Positions 1-8,937 are shown, counted from the first letter of the stretch. The stretch: 64,000 bases of DNA from Fulvimarina endophytica (GCF_003403015.1 NZ_QURL01000003.1:372001-436000); one strand, 5' to 3'. Notes: a model not told the origin generated them from the letters alone. Numbers and translations are program-made.

Positions 1-2
1 GA

Positions 3-206
3 CCCGGGGCGGTGGAGCTTCCCCTGCGCATCGCCGTCCTGCGCGGCGACGACGTGATCTATTCCGATCTCGGCCGCGTTCCGACCACGGCCTCGGGCAC
101 CAACGCCCAGAATTTCAGCTATACCGACGAGCGGATCGCCTTCGCGCCGCCGCGCGACCAGACGATCACCGTGTTCACGGGCTTCGACGAGGGCCCGCCC
201 CAATAG
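3..206 (+). CDS. C-terminal end of an uncharacterised protein (partial)
   Basis: The reading frame is open from the left edge and ends in TAG, so only the last 67 or so residues are seen. A GTG at position 12 could be read as a start, but the frame is already open before it and there is no ribosome binding site in view, so this is most likely the tail of a longer gene. The piece has an alternating hydrophobic pattern (LRIAVLRGDDVIYSDL near its start) suggestive of a beta-sheet domain, and ends with TVFTGFDEGPPQ. I believe similar tails occur in conserved rhizobial envelope proteins, but I cannot name the family. Confidence 0.6.
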   Translation, partial: PGAVELPLRIAVLRGDDVIYSDLGRVPTTASGTNAQNFSYTDERIAFAPPRDQTITVFTGFDEGPPQ

Positions 207-266
207 GCGGCACCGCTCCGGCCTGACCTCACTCGCGAAACCTTCGGAAAAAAGGGCGGCGCGCCC

Positions 267-668
267 TCAGGCGTAGGCCCGCCCGGGACCGCGCGCATCG
301 AGGCCGCCCGCCACGAGTTCGCTGACGCGCGTGCGCACGCTCTGGATGGCGAAGGGCTTGTCGAGCACGTCCTCGATCACCGCCGCGAGACTCTCGGCCG
401 CTTCCTTCTGCTCGGCATAGCCGGTCATCAGAACGATCTTGATCTGCGGCCAGCGCCGCGCGGTCTCGTGGGCGAGCTCGATGCCGGTCATGGCCGGCAT
501 GCGGATATCGGACAGGACGAGATCGACCCGCCCGTCCATTTCCTCCAGAAGCTCGAGCGCCTCGACGCCGTCCTCGGCTTCGCAGACATCGTGGCCGTCC
601 ATGCGCAGGGCGCGGGACACGAGATGGCGCACCGCCTGCTCGTCTTCCGCAACCAGTATCTTCGCCAT
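267..668 (-). CDS. Stand-alone response regulator, CpdR-like receiver domain
   Basis: A 133-residue protein that is essentially one receiver domain with no output domain. It starts MAKILVAEDE, with the acidic pair at the metal site, the likely phospho-acceptor Asp54 in LVLSDIRMP, Thr in LMTGYAE and the conserved Lys in VLDKPF. The start at the MAKIL methionine is chosen because 42 upstream codons in the same frame are Arg/Pro-rich and unlike any receiver. Single-domain regulators of this type act in phosphorelays or as adaptors, such as CpdR for ClpXP. The true cpdR is probably the gene at 6928-7293, so this one may be a second CpdR-type protein. Partner kinase and target are unknown. Confidence 0.85.
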   Translation of the reverse strand: MAKILVAEDEQAVRHLVSRALRMDGHDVCEAEDGVEALELLEEMDGRVDLVLSDIRMPAMTGIELAHETARRWPQIKIVLMTGYAEQKEAAESLAAVIEDVLDKPFAIQSVRTRVSELVAGGLDARGPGRAYA

Positions 669-975
669 GTCCGATCTCTCCTGATCCGTCTTCGAACCGT
701 ATCGGTCCCGTTGTCGGGGTCCGTCCCGCGGGAAGCGGGGGTGGTCGGGACGGGAGCTCGTCCCACTCCGGCGCTCGGACCCACAAGCGAACATCGCCTG
801 TTCTGAAGGTCTAAAGCCAAAGCCTTGATCGAAAGTTTCACTCCGAACTTGCGCGAGGCTGGATTCGGCGCGGCCTTGTCGGACGCACAGCGAAGCTCAC
901 CCAAGGGCACTTCCCCGCCGGATGTCCGGCCCGCTCCGGCCCCCTGTCGCCCGTCGCCGTGATGGCGCGGCTCTC
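669..975. other. Intergenic region between hpt and the response regulator
   Basis: Both neighbours are on the minus strand, so this stretch should hold the 3' end of the hpt transcript and the promoter of the response regulator. I see no convincing ORF, RNA gene or strong terminator hairpin in it. Open frames here lack ribosome binding sites and have atypical composition. Confidence 0.5.
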
Positions 976-1521
976 TCAATCCTCCGTCACGGCCCCGACG
1001 AAGGGCAGTTCGCGGAACCTGTAGCCGGCATCCATTCCGTAGCCGGCCACGAACTTGTCGGGGCAGACGAAGCCGAGATGATCGGGCTCGATATCGGCCT
1101 TGCGATGGCCGCGCTTGTCGAGGAGGACCACCGAGCGGACCGAGCGCGCGCCGCGCGTGCGGGCAAGGTCCCCGGCGAAGGCGAGGGTGCGCCCGCTCTC
1201 GAGGATATCCTCCACGATCACCACATCGCGCCCGGCGACCGATCCCTCGATATCGCGCGTCAGGCGCAGCTCGCCGCTGGTGCGGCCCGCGCCGTAGCTC
1301 GAGACCGACAGGAAATCGACCTCCGGCGAGACGCCGAGGCGGCTGAGCGCGCGGATGAGATCGGCGGTGAAGACGAAGGCGCCCTTCAGCACGCAGAGAA
1401 CGAGAAGGCCGGCGCCGTCCTTCGGCAGGCCCGCCTCGATCTCCCTTGCGATGCGCTCGACCTCGCGGGCGATCTCCGCCTCGCCGAACAACTCCTCGAT
1501 CCGCTGACCCGAAACGATCAT
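976..1521 (-). CDS. hpt: Hypoxanthine phosphoribosyltransferase
   Basis: This 181-residue protein salvages hypoxanthine (and often guanine) by joining it to PRPP to make IMP or GMP in the cytoplasm. The type I phosphoribosyltransferase signature is visible in VVIVEDILESGRTL, where the usual second Asp of the PRPP loop (EDIxDTG in most homologues) reads ESG. The VLKGAFVF loop near residue 45 and the LLDKRGHRK segment near the C-terminus also fit the family, as does the length. The start codon overlaps the stop of the gene at 1518-2375 (ATGA), so the two are translationally coupled in one operon. Confidence 0.93.
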   Translation of the reverse strand: MIVSGQRIEELFGEAEIAREVERIAREIEAGLPKDGAGLLVLCVLKGAFVFTADLIRALSRLGVSPEVDFLSVSSYGAGRTSGELRLTRDIEGSVAGRDVVIVEDILESGRTLAFAGDLARTRGARSVRSVVLLDKRGHRKADIEPDHLGFVCPDKFVAGYGMDAGYRFRELPFVGAVTED

Positions 1522-2375
1522 TTCGCCACCTGCGCGCCCACCGGCCGCAGCGAGACCTCGAAATTTTGGGCCGCGACGGCCGGAAGAAGGACCGAGGACG
1601 AGAAGCTAAGGCTCTCGCCCGCCCCGACCGCCCGCCGGGCGACGTCGAGGCGGCGGACGATGCGCCGGCCGGCCGGATCGGAAAGCACGATCTCGATCGG
1701 CGGGGCGAGGACCGCGTCTGGCGAGCTGTTGGAGACCCGGCCCGAAACGGTGAGCACGGGTTCCCCGTTGCGCGCCGAAATCTCGGTGGCGAGATCGCCG
1801 AAGGTCAGGCCGTCGCCGGACCCGGTCTCGATCGTCAGGGGTTCGCGCGCCCGCGTCGCCGCATCGCCGGTCAGCCCGAAAACGCTCGGCAGGACGAAGA
1901 GAAAGGCCGAGATCACCCCGGCGACCAGCGCGATGGCGAGCGGCAGGTTCGAGGGCTCGGTAACAGGCCCCTCGGCCGCATCCTTCGCGCGCGGCCCGCC
2001 ATGGCGGAAGAGATCGACCTCCGGTTCCGTGCGGCGCTTGAAGAAGGAGGGGGCATGGCCGCCGGGCACATGCGAGCGCGCCGGGGCCTGCACGAAAGGC
2101 GCATTCGGTCGCGAGGGCGTCTGCGTCTGCGGCTGGGCGGCGCCATGGGGACCGCTGCGCCGGCCCGCGCCGTGCCCCGTGACGCCATGCCGAGATGAGC
2201 CATACCCCGAGGCGCCATGCCCCGATTGGCCGGCAAAGACCGGCCGGTCGCCGCCTTCGCCGAGCCTGCGGGCGCTGCCCTCGATCACCAGGGGGCGGCG
2301 ACGCGGCCCGCTTGCCTGCGGTCCGGCGGGGCGGGATGTCTCGGACGGATTGTTCCGTTCATGCATTGCGATCAT
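1518..2375 (-). CDS. Membrane-anchored protein with a DUF3426-like C-terminal domain
   Basis: A 285-residue protein. Residues 1 to about 145 are rich in Pro, Arg, Gly and Ser and look disordered. One hydrophobic segment follows (LPLAIALVAGVISAFLFVLP), then a domain of about 100 residues containing EPVLTVSGRVSNSS, typical of DUF3426-type domains that follow an MJ0042 zinc ribbon in the protein usually encoded beside ftsE in rhizobia. The N-terminal CxxC zinc ribbon expected in that family is absent here, and the frame has a stop at 2421 with no Met between, so it is not hidden upstream. Divergent from ftsE and coupled to hpt. A cell-envelope role is inferred from position and topology only. 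Confidence 0.65.
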   Translation of the reverse strand: MIAMHERNNPSETSRPAGPQASGPRRRPLVIEGSARRLGEGGDRPVFAGQSGHGASGYGSSRHGVTGHGAGRRSGPHGAAQPQTQTPSRPNAPFVQAPARSHVPGGHAPSFFKRRTEPEVDLFRHGGPRAKDAAEGPVTEPSNLPLAIALVAGVISAFLFVLPSVFGLTGDAATRAREPLTIETGSGDGLTFGDLATEISARNGEPVLTVSGRVSNSSPDAVLAPPIEIVLSDPAGRRIVRRLDVARRAVGAGESLSFSSSVLLPAVAAQNFEVSLRPVGAQVAK

Positions 2376-2615
2376 GCCTCGAAAGGGGCTCGGTCATGGT
2401 TTCGGTTTCCCGTTTACCAATCATTCGAGCCTCGCGCGAGGCTCGCGCAGGGTGAAGGGTCGATGATCGCCGAGCCTTGAGTTCGCGTTCGGCCCGGCCG
2501 GCCGCGAACGGGCGGGCGTGGCGGCCCGCCGGAGTTTCGCCGCTTTTGGGGCGGAGGCGTTCGCGGCACGCCACCCTTGCGAAAGACACCATTCGAATTC
2601 GGGACAGAGAATTTC

Positions 2616-3275
2616 GTGATCAGGTTCGATCAGGTCGGTTTGCGCTACGATGCGGGTGAGGAAATCCTGAGCGATCTCGACTTCGAGATCCGCAAGCAGT
2701 CGTTCCAGTTCCTCACCGGCCCCTCCGGCGCGGGCAAGACGAGCCTCCTGCGCATGCTCTTCCTCGCGCTGAAGCCGACGCGCGGATCGATCAGCATGCT
2801 CGGCCGCGACGTCGCGACCCTGTCGCGCCGCGACCTTCCCTCCATCCGCCGGCGGATCGGCGTCGTTTTCCAGGATTTCCGCCTCCTCGATCACATGACC
2901 ACCTTCGAGAACGTCGCCCTGCCGCTGCGCGTGCGCGGACGCTCGGAGGCGAGCTATCGCCAGGACGTCGTCGATCTCATCGAATGGGTGGGCCTCGGCG
3001 CGCGGATGAACGCCTATCCGGCGACCATGTCGGGCGGCGAGAAGCAGCGCGCCGCGATCGCCCGCGCCCTCATCGACCAGCCGGACATCCTCCTTGCCGA
3101 CGAGCCGACCGGCAATGTGGACCCGCCGATGGCGCGCCGGCTCCTGCGCCTCTTCCTCGAACTCAACCGCACCGGAACGGCCGTCGTCATCGCCACCCAC
3201 GATTTCGGGCTGATGGACCAGATCGGCGCACGGCGCCTCGTCCTCGGGGAGGGCCGTCTTGTCATCCAGGACTGA
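2616..3275 (+). CDS. ftsE: Cell division ATP-binding protein FtsE
   Basis: FtsE is the cytoplasmic ATPase of the FtsEX complex, which couples the divisome to peptidoglycan hydrolase activation. Visible motifs are the Walker A GPSGAGKTS, the Q-loop VVFQDFRLL, the ABC signature MSGGEKQR, Walker B ILLADEPTGNVD and the switch His in ATHDF. I place the start at GTG 2616 (GTG ATC AGG TTC) because FtsE proteins begin close to the IRFDQV strand and a purine-rich GGGACAGAG lies just upstream. An in-frame start at 2577 would add 13 residues. The stop lies 17 bases inside ftsX, which implies coupled translation. Confidence 0.93.
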   Translation: MIRFDQVGLRYDAGEEILSDLDFEIRKQSFQFLTGPSGAGKTSLLRMLFLALKPTRGSISMLGRDVATLSRRDLPSIRRRIGVVFQDFRLLDHMTTFENVALPLRVRGRSEASYRQDVVDLIEWVGLGARMNAYPATMSGGEKQRAAIARALIDQPDILLADEPTGNVDPPMARRLLRLFLELNRTGTAVVIATHDFGLMDQIGARRLVLGEGRLVIQD

Positions 3276-4257
3276 TTTTTCCTCGGGCTTCCAGCCGGCC
3301 TTCGACCGGGTCCGCACGATCGTCGAGGCGAGGGCGGGCGAGCGCCAGACGCCGATCGTGCCGCCCGGCAACGTGGCCGGACGCGCGCTCGTCATCACCG
3401 TCGCGATCATGACCTTCCTCGCCAGCCTCACCATCGGCGCGGTCAGCCTCGTCTCCAAGACGGCCGCCGAATGGCAGAACGACATCTCGCGCGAGATCAC
3501 CGTCCAGGTCATCCCGCGCGAAGGGCTCGACATGGATGCGGCGCTCTCCTCGGTGGAGGAGGTCGCCCGCGCCACGTCCGGCGTGACGGCGGCCGCGCGC
3601 CTGACGGACAGCGCCACCTCCCGGCTTCTGGAGCCCTGGCTCGGCGGCGATCTCTCCCTCGACGAACTGCCCGTGCCGCGCCTCGTCGTGGTCTCGATCG
3701 ATGCCGGCGCGCCGCCCGATTTCGACGCCCTGCGCACGCGGCTCCAGAGCGAGGTGCCCGAGGCCCGGCTCGACGATCACCGGGCCTGGGTCTCGCGCCT
3801 CGTCGCCATGGCGAGCGCGATGATCCTCACCGGCATCGGCGTCCTCGTCCTCGTCCTCGTCGCCACCACGCTGACCGTGGTCTTTGCGACGCGCGGCGCG
3901 ATGGCCGGCAACAAGCAGATCGTCGAGGTGCTGCACTTCGTCGGGGCGCGGTCCGAATTCATCGCTGCCCAGTTCCAGACCCATTTCCTGCGCATGGGTC
4001 TCATCGGCGCGCTGTTCGGCGGCTCGGCGGCGGTCGTCCTGTTCTGGATGATGGGTCTTTGGACCGAGAGCAATCAGGCCCGGCCCGAGGCCGACCAGAT
4101 CTCGGCGCTCTTCGGCTCCTTCGCGATCGGCTGGAGCGGCTATCTGGGCGTCGCCTTCGTCATCGTTCTCGTGGGCGGGCTGACCGCGCTCACCTCGCGT
4201 TTCACGGTGGTGCGGCAATTGTCGCTGATCGACATGCTATCGCCTGTGGAAAACTGA
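3259..4257 (+). CDS. ftsX: Cell division permease FtsX
   Basis: A 332-residue inner-membrane protein that pairs with FtsE. It has a short cytoplasmic N-terminus, a first transmembrane segment near residues 45-65 (ALVITVAIMTFLASLTIGAV), an extracytoplasmic loop of about 130 residues, and three more membrane segments near 190-215, 250-275 and 295-315. This is the four-helix FtsX topology with the large first loop. The start is TTG at 3259 inside the end of ftsE, the only start that keeps the full N-terminus. In the family, the loop contacts periplasmic hydrolase activators; which partner is used here cannot be told. Confidence 0.92.
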   Translation: MSSRTDFSSGFQPAFDRVRTIVEARAGERQTPIVPPGNVAGRALVITVAIMTFLASLTIGAVSLVSKTAAEWQNDISREITVQVIPREGLDMDAALSSVEEVARATSGVTAAARLTDSATSRLLEPWLGGDLSLDELPVPRLVVVSIDAGAPPDFDALRTRLQSEVPEARLDDHRAWVSRLVAMASAMILTGIGVLVLVLVATTLTVVFATRGAMAGNKQIVEVLHFVGARSEFIAAQFQTHFLRMGLIGALFGGSAAVVLFWMMGLWTESNQARPEADQISALFGSFAIGWSGYLGVAFVIVLVGGLTALTSRFTVVRQLSLIDMLSPVEN

Positions 4258-4392
4258 ACGCTAGTTTTAAGGGTTCGATCCTTTGCGCAGGTCCGGCATC
4301 AGCTTGCGTTTCTAGACAATGAGACCGGTGGGCCCGGTCGCGAACGCCATTCGGGAAGAGGCCGAAGCCAAGATGTCGATGGGAGCAGCCCG

Positions 4393-5082
4393 ATGAAGAG
4401 GAATGAAGAGGGGAGCGCGCGCATCGCCTGGTCGCAGAAGCTGCGCCGCGATCGTCGCCATCGCTTCGCCCTCGTCGGCCTCCTCGTCTGCGTCGCGGCC
4501 GGCTTCCTCGCCGGCGGCTTCCTGCGCTTCGCCGAGGCGACGGCGGAAGCCTCGAAGATGGAGCCGGTTCCGACGGCCGATGCGATCGTCGTCCTCACCG
4601 GCGGCGCCAACCGCATCGAGCGGGCGCTCTCGCTCCTCAAGGACGGTCACGGCAAGCGGCTTCTGATCAGCGGCGTCAACAAGGAAACCAGCATCGGAGC
4701 GCTCGCCCGCACCACCAACACCGATCGCGCCTGGTTCGACTGCTGCGTCGATATCGACGTCGCCGCCCTCGACACCGCCGGCAATGCGGTGGAAGCCATG
4801 CGCTGGGCCGACAGCCACGGGTTCCGCGACCTCATCCTCGTCACCAGCGACTATCATATCCAGCGCTCGATGATCGAGTTCGACCGGGTGAGCGATGTGG
4901 AGCGGATCACGCCGGTCGCCGTGCGTCTCGACGATCTGTGGCATGACGGCTCCGTCCCCACCCGGCGCGGGCTGGAGGTGCTGGTGACGGAATATGCCAA
5001 GCTGATGGCCGCGCGCCTGCGTGCAGCGGTCACCTCCGGCGGGCCGATCGTCTCCTCGGCCAATGCCGGGTCCCCGGCCTGA
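4393..5082 (+). CDS. YdcF/SanA/ElyC-like DUF218 protein
   Basis: A 229-residue protein with one N-terminal membrane anchor (residues about 22-42) followed by a DUF218 fold. Family marks include ADAIVVLTGG at the first strand, ERALSLLKDGHGKRLLISG, and LILVTSDYHIQRS. DUF218 proteins such as ElyC and SanA affect envelope integrity and peptidoglycan or lipid-carrier metabolism in enterobacteria; the reaction is not established for this branch. It sits 135 bases after ftsX on the same strand and before plsC, so an envelope role is plausible from context. Confidence 0.85.
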   Translation: MKRNEEGSARIAWSQKLRRDRRHRFALVGLLVCVAAGFLAGGFLRFAEATAEASKMEPVPTADAIVVLTGGANRIERALSLLKDGHGKRLLISGVNKETSIGALARTTNTDRAWFDCCVDIDVAALDTAGNAVEAMRWADSHGFRDLILVTSDYHIQRSMIEFDRVSDVERITPVAVRLDDLWHDGSVPTRRGLEVLVTEYAKLMAARLRAAVTSGGPIVSSANAGSPA

Positions 5083-5245
5083 GGGCTCCGGCCCCTTTCG
5101 TCTCGCGGAAACGACCTTCCCCATGGCGCGCCCGAGCCACGCGAAGCGGGCCGGACCGCATCTTGGCGGTTGACCGGCCGCCCGCGATGAGCTTTCGACA
5201 GGCTCGCGCCGGTGCATCGCCGCGTTCATGCCAGAGGGCCATTTC

Positions 5246-6034
5246 ATGCTGATCCTGCGCTCCGTCGCGTTCCAGATCGTCTTCTACGCCAATTTCGTGG
5301 TCCGCATCCTTCTCGCCGTGCCGGTGATGCTGTTCGGCTCGGAGGCGGCGAACTGGCGGGTGATCAATGCCTGGTGCCGGTCGAGCCTGTGGATCCTGGA
5401 GCATGTGGCGGGCACCCGTTCCCGCTTCGACGGCCTCGACCAGCTGCCGAAGGGCCAGGCGATCATCGCCTCCAAGCACCAGTCCTTCTGGGAGATCATC
5501 GCGCTCGTGCCCCATCTCGACCGGCCGAGCTTCATCCTGAAGAAGGAACTGATGAGCATTCCGCTCTTCGGCCATTACGCCAAGGTGATGGGAATGATCC
5601 CGGTCGACCGCGCCAAGCGCGGCGGCGCGATCGCCTCCATGCTCGAAAACGCCCACAAGGCGGTCAAGGAAGGCCGGCAGATCGTCATCTTTCCCGAAGG
5701 CACGCGCTCGGCGCCGGGCTCGGCCCCCGACTATCGCCAGGGCATCTACCGGCTCTACGAGGCGCTCGATCTTCCCGTGGTGCCGGTGGCGCTCAATTCC
5801 GGCCTCTACTGGCCGCGCAAGGACGTGCGGCGATGGAAGGGGACGATCCGCGCCGAGTTCCTGCGCCCCATCGAGCCCGGCCTCTCACGCCTCGATTTCT
5901 TCGAGGCGCTGCGCGGGTCGATCGAGGCGCGGTCCGGCGCCCTTCTCGCCACCGCCTATCGCGAGGACGGCCTTGCGCCGCGCACGCCCGAAGGCCGCCG
6001 CCGGCTCGACGAGGTGATGGCGGCCGAGACCTGA
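5246..6034 (+). CDS. plsC: 1-acyl-sn-glycerol-3-phosphate acyltransferase
   Basis: This membrane enzyme adds the second acyl chain to lysophosphatidic acid in phospholipid synthesis. It has an N-terminal hydrophobic segment, then the acyltransferase blocks: SKHQSFWE (block I, HX4E instead of the usual HX4D, a form seen in alphaproteobacterial PlsC), the PVDRAKRGGA region and FPEGTRS (block III). The length of 262 residues fits. The start at Met 5246 is chosen over the one 18 bases earlier because an AGAGGG lies seven bases before it. It is about 160 bases after the DUF218 gene and may share a transcript. Confidence 0.9.
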   Translation: MLILRSVAFQIVFYANFVVRILLAVPVMLFGSEAANWRVINAWCRSSLWILEHVAGTRSRFDGLDQLPKGQAIIASKHQSFWEIIALVPHLDRPSFILKKELMSIPLFGHYAKVMGMIPVDRAKRGGAIASMLENAHKAVKEGRQIVIFPEGTRSAPGSAPDYRQGIYRLYEALDLPVVPVALNSGLYWPRKDVRRWKGTIRAEFLRPIEPGLSRLDFFEALRGSIEARSGALLATAYREDGLAPRTPEGRRRLDEVMAAET

Positions 6035-6348
6035 GACGGAGGGCTGGCGATCGTTGGAACGGCTTGCGGTTCGAAGGAGACCGGGTCGCAAGTGTCGAAA
6101 GGACTCGGAACGCGATCCGATGACGATTCCGGAGGATGCCCGCGCAAGGCCGATCGATCGAGTGCGACCCGCTCGCTGCGTGCCGGCAGCGATCACGGAT
6201 GCCATGAACCGGCAGATCGAAGGTCGTTTCCGCTGGCCGTTATGGCGCCGGAAGCTGGGCTGACACCCCAGTTTCACCCCGATTTGCGAAACCGGTTGAT
6301 CGTTCACCGTGGCGGTGAATCGAAAGCCTGATTGTCTGGGGGATCGGA

Positions 6349-6423
6349 TGGTGGGCGTGACAGGGATTGAACCTGTGACCCCTTCGATGTCAACGAAGTG
6401 CTCTCCCGCTGAGCTACACGCCC
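6349..6423 (-). tRNA. tRNA-Val (anticodon GAC)
   Basis: Read on the minus strand, the segment folds into a full cloverleaf. The acceptor stem GGGCGTG pairs with CACGCCC, the D-arm has GCTC...GAGC, the anticodon arm is CTTCG-TTGACAT-CGAAG with anticodon GAC, and the T-arm is ACAGG-TTCAATC-CCTGT. The discriminator is A and the CCA end is encoded. The gene lies between plsC and cpdR. Confidence 0.97.
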
Positions 6424-6927
6424 ATCCGACGGATGGCGGTAGACCATAGGGTCGCGCGCCGGTCAAGTGCGATTATCGGGAAATTTCGCAGCCGTGCCGC
6501 CCGGCGCCGGACAAGGCCCGGTGCGGGGCGGCAAGCGGGAGGATGACAAGCCCGTGACAGGCAGGGCGAGGGGAGCGAGAAGGCCGTTCGGCGCCTTCAG
6601 CGCCGGCCCGGTTCGCGACAGCGGGCAGCGAGCGCTGCGAGGGCAGGCGCGACCACAAGGATTGGGAGGCTGCGGCTGCGCGCCGGCCTTCGACCGAGGA
6701 TCGAACCCAACCGTCAGGCCGGTTTTCGGATCGCCCGGTGCGCCGTCGTGGAAACCGTGCCCCGGCCGGAATGCCGAAACCGGGATCGACGCTCGAGTAA
6801 TTATACAGGCGCCCGCCGGTCGGGGCGGGCGCGCAGAAGAGGGTGGCGCGGCAGGGCGCAGGCGCGTTCCGTCAGGCGGCGGCGAGGGCGCTTCGTGCGA
6901 ACCCGTGACCGGCCGGCCGGGATCGTC
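6424..6927. other. Gene-free stretch between tRNA-Val and cpdR
   Basis: About 500 bases without a supportable gene. Open frames on both strands are Arg/Pro/Gly-rich and lack ribosome binding sites. A GC-rich inverted repeat (GCGCCCGCC...GGCGGGCGC, near 6811-6834) lies downstream of cpdR, which reads leftward into this region, and could help end its transcript although no T-run follows. The tRNA promoter should lie just above 6423. Confidence 0.5.
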
Positions 6928-7293
6928 TCAGGCGGCGTCTTCCAGCATCCGGCCGACTTCGTCGACGAGCTCGCGCAGATGGAAGGGCTTCGACAGGATC
7001 TTCGCATCCTTCGGCGCCTTGGAATCCGGGTTGAGGGCGACGGCGGCAAAGCCCGTGATGAACATGACCTTGAGGTCGGGGTCGAGCTCCGTCGCCCGCC
7101 GCGCGAGCTCGATACCGTCCATTTCCGGCATGACGATATCGGTCAGGAGCAGCGAGAACGGCTCCTCGCGCAGCCGCTCGTAGGCGCTGCCGCCATTGTC
7201 GAAGGAGACGACGTCGTAGCCCGCCCGCTCCAAGGCCTTGGCCAGGAAACGGCGCATGTCGTTGTCGTCTTCCGCCAGCAGAATTTTCGTCAT
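6928..7293 (-). CDS. cpdR: CpdR-type response regulator
   Basis: A 121-residue single receiver domain starting MTKILLAEDDNDMRRFLAKA, with phospho-acceptor Asp52 in LLLTDIVMPEMDG, the Thr of FITGFAA and the Lys of LSKPF. In Caulobacter and rhizobia, CpdR in its unphosphorylated form brings ClpXP and its substrates (for example CtrA) to the cell pole and controls cell-cycle proteolysis through the CckA-ChpT relay. The close match to CpdR (RRFLAKALERAGYDVVSFDNG) and the divergent N-formylglutamate amidohydrolase neighbour, a pairing I recall from rhizobia, support the name. The start is the MTKIL methionine; 20 upstream in-frame codons do not fit. Confidence 0.88.
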   Translation of the reverse strand: MTKILLAEDDNDMRRFLAKALERAGYDVVSFDNGGSAYERLREEPFSLLLTDIVMPEMDGIELARRATELDPDLKVMFITGFAAVALNPDSKAPKDAKILSKPFHLRELVDEVGRMLEDAA

Positions 7294-7514
7294 CGTCGGT
7301 TTCCAGGTTGCTGAAGCGTGACGCTTTCGTGAAAGCGTCCATGTCTCGGCCATCTCTATAGCAGAATGCGACCGCGAAACCTAAGAAGATTGGAACTTGA
7401 GGGTTAAGACGCTATTTTCGGTCAAGGTCCGACAGATGGCGGCCGGTCGAAGCTCTCGCTCCGCATCGTCCTCGCCGACGAGATTCGATCCGCGAGGCAG
7501 ACGAGAGGAAGTTT

Positions 7515-8414
7515 TTGGTTTCCGTTCCCACCATCACGACGGCCGAGGGTGAAAGGCCCGCCTTCCTCGTTACGCGGCCGGACAGCCTGCGCACGCCCTT
7601 GGTGTTCTGCTCGCCCCATTCGGGACGCCATTATCCGCTCTCCTTCGTCGAGGGATCGCGGCTGTCGACGGATCTCATCCGCCGCTCGGAGGACCTGTTC
7701 GTGGACGAACTCTATCGGTTCGTGGGCGAGATCGGCGCGCCGATGATCGCGGCGAGCTTTCCCCGCGCCTTTCTCGACGTCAATCGCGAGCCCTACGAAC
7801 TCGACCCGCAGATGTTCACGGGCGATCTGCCGGAGCATGCGAACACGCGTTCGGCCCGCGTCGCCGGCGGTCTCGGCGTCATTCCGAGGATCGTCGCCGA
7901 GAACACCGAGATCTATCGCGAGCGCCTGACGGCAGCCGAGGGGCTCGCCCGGATCGAGACCTATCATCTGAGCTTCCACGAGGCGCTCGAGGGCCTCATT
8001 GCCGAGACGAAGCGCGTGCACGGCATGGCGATCCTTGTCGACTGCCATTCCATGCCCTCCACCGTGCGGCCGGCCCAGGGCGGGCGCCGGCCCGACGTCA
8101 TCATCGGCGATCGCTACGGCACCAGTGCCGCCGCCGGTCTCGTCACCCTTCTCACCTCCGCCTTTTCGAGGCAGGGCTACGGCGTTGCCCGAAACAAGCC
8201 CTATGCCGGCGGCTACATCACCGAGCGCTACGGCCGCCCGGCCATCGCGGAGCATGCCCTGCAGGTGGAATTGTGCCGGGGGCTCTATGCCGACGAGCGG
8301 AGCTTCACGAAGTCGGAGGGGTTCGATCGCCTCGCGGCCGATCTCCGGGCGGTCTTCGTGAGCCTTGCCGAGGGCGTTCGCCAGTACTACTCCCGCGCCA
8401 TCGCCGCCGAATAG
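7515..8414 (+). CDS. N-formylglutamate amidohydrolase family protein
   Basis: A 299-residue enzyme of the N-formylglutamate amidohydrolase (HutG-like, FGase) family, which removes formate from N-formyl-L-glutamate in one route of histidine breakdown. Family marks are FCSPHSGRHYP near residue 30, LFVDELYRF, FPRAFLDVNREPYELDP, LVDCHSMPS and the later ITERYG...HALQVELCR. The start is TTG at 7515, five bases after an AGAGGAAG. No other hut genes are adjacent. It is divergent from cpdR, so the link to histidine use is not shown by context and the substrate could be a related N-acyl compound. Confidence 0.85.
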   Translation: MVSVPTITTAEGERPAFLVTRPDSLRTPLVFCSPHSGRHYPLSFVEGSRLSTDLIRRSEDLFVDELYRFVGEIGAPMIAASFPRAFLDVNREPYELDPQMFTGDLPEHANTRSARVAGGLGVIPRIVAENTEIYRERLTAAEGLARIETYHLSFHEALEGLIAETKRVHGMAILVDCHSMPSTVRPAQGGRRPDVIIGDRYGTSAAAGLVTLLTSAFSRQGYGVARNKPYAGGYITERYGRPAIAEHALQVELCRGLYADERSFTKSEGFDRLAADLRAVFVSLAEGVRQYYSRAIAAE

Positions 8415-8427
8415 GACGGCCGAATGG

Positions 8428-8451
8428 GCGAGGCCCGTCTCGCGGTTTTTT
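8428..8451 (+). terminator. Probable intrinsic terminator after the amidohydrolase gene
   Basis: A short hairpin GCGAG-GCCCGT-CTCGC is followed by GG and a run of six T on the plus strand. It lies 14 bases after the stop of the amidohydrolase gene and before the convergent UPF0178 gene. The stem is only five base pairs, so it may be weak. Confidence 0.6.
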
Positions 8452-8464
8452 CGCCCGTCCGCCG

Positions 8465-8917
8465 TCAGTCCTGCGGAAGGCGTTTCAGGAGCCGGTCGAG
8501 GCCGCTCATGAAGCGGGAGCGGTCGGCAGGCAGGAAGGCGGCGTTGTAGCCCTTCGATTCCCCGGTCTCGCGCAGGTGCTGTGAGAAGGCGCGCATGGCG
8601 AGAGCCTCGCCGATGGTCTCGGCCGTGAACTCGCGGCCCGTCGGCCGGATCGCGGGCGCGCCCTTTTCCAGGACCCGAGCCGCGAGCGGAATATCCGTCG
8701 TCACCACCACGCTCCTCGGATGGCAGGCCTCCACGATCCAGTCGTCGGCCGCGTCCGCCCCCGACGGCACCGTGACGATCCGGGCATCGGGAAAACGCGA
8801 GGGGCGCATTCCGCCATTGGAGACGAGCACCGGTTCGGCCCCGTGACGGCAGGCGATCTCGATCGCCTCGTCCTTGACCGGGCAGGCATCGGCATCGATC
8901 AGAACCTGTTTATCCAT
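8465..8917 (-). CDS. UPF0178 (YaiI/YqxD) family protein
   Basis: A 150-residue cytoplasmic protein with a PIN-like/NYN-type fold. It starts VLIDADACPVKDEAIEIA, the family's conserved acidic N-terminus, and carries VTVPSGADAADDWIVE and VVTTDIPLAARVLEKGA, which are strongly conserved in UPF0178. The fold suggests a metal-dependent nuclease, but no activity is proven for the family. The start at the MDKQVL methionine is preferred over one six codons upstream. Convergent with the amidohydrolase gene. Confidence 0.88.
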   Translation of the reverse strand: MDKQVLIDADACPVKDEAIEIACRHGAEPVLVSNGGMRPSRFPDARIVTVPSGADAADDWIVEACHPRSVVVTTDIPLAARVLEKGAPAIRPTGREFTAETIGEALAMRAFSQHLRETGESKGYNAAFLPADRSRFMSGLDRLLKRLPQD

Positions 8918-8937
8918 CGCCGTCCATGCTCGCATAC

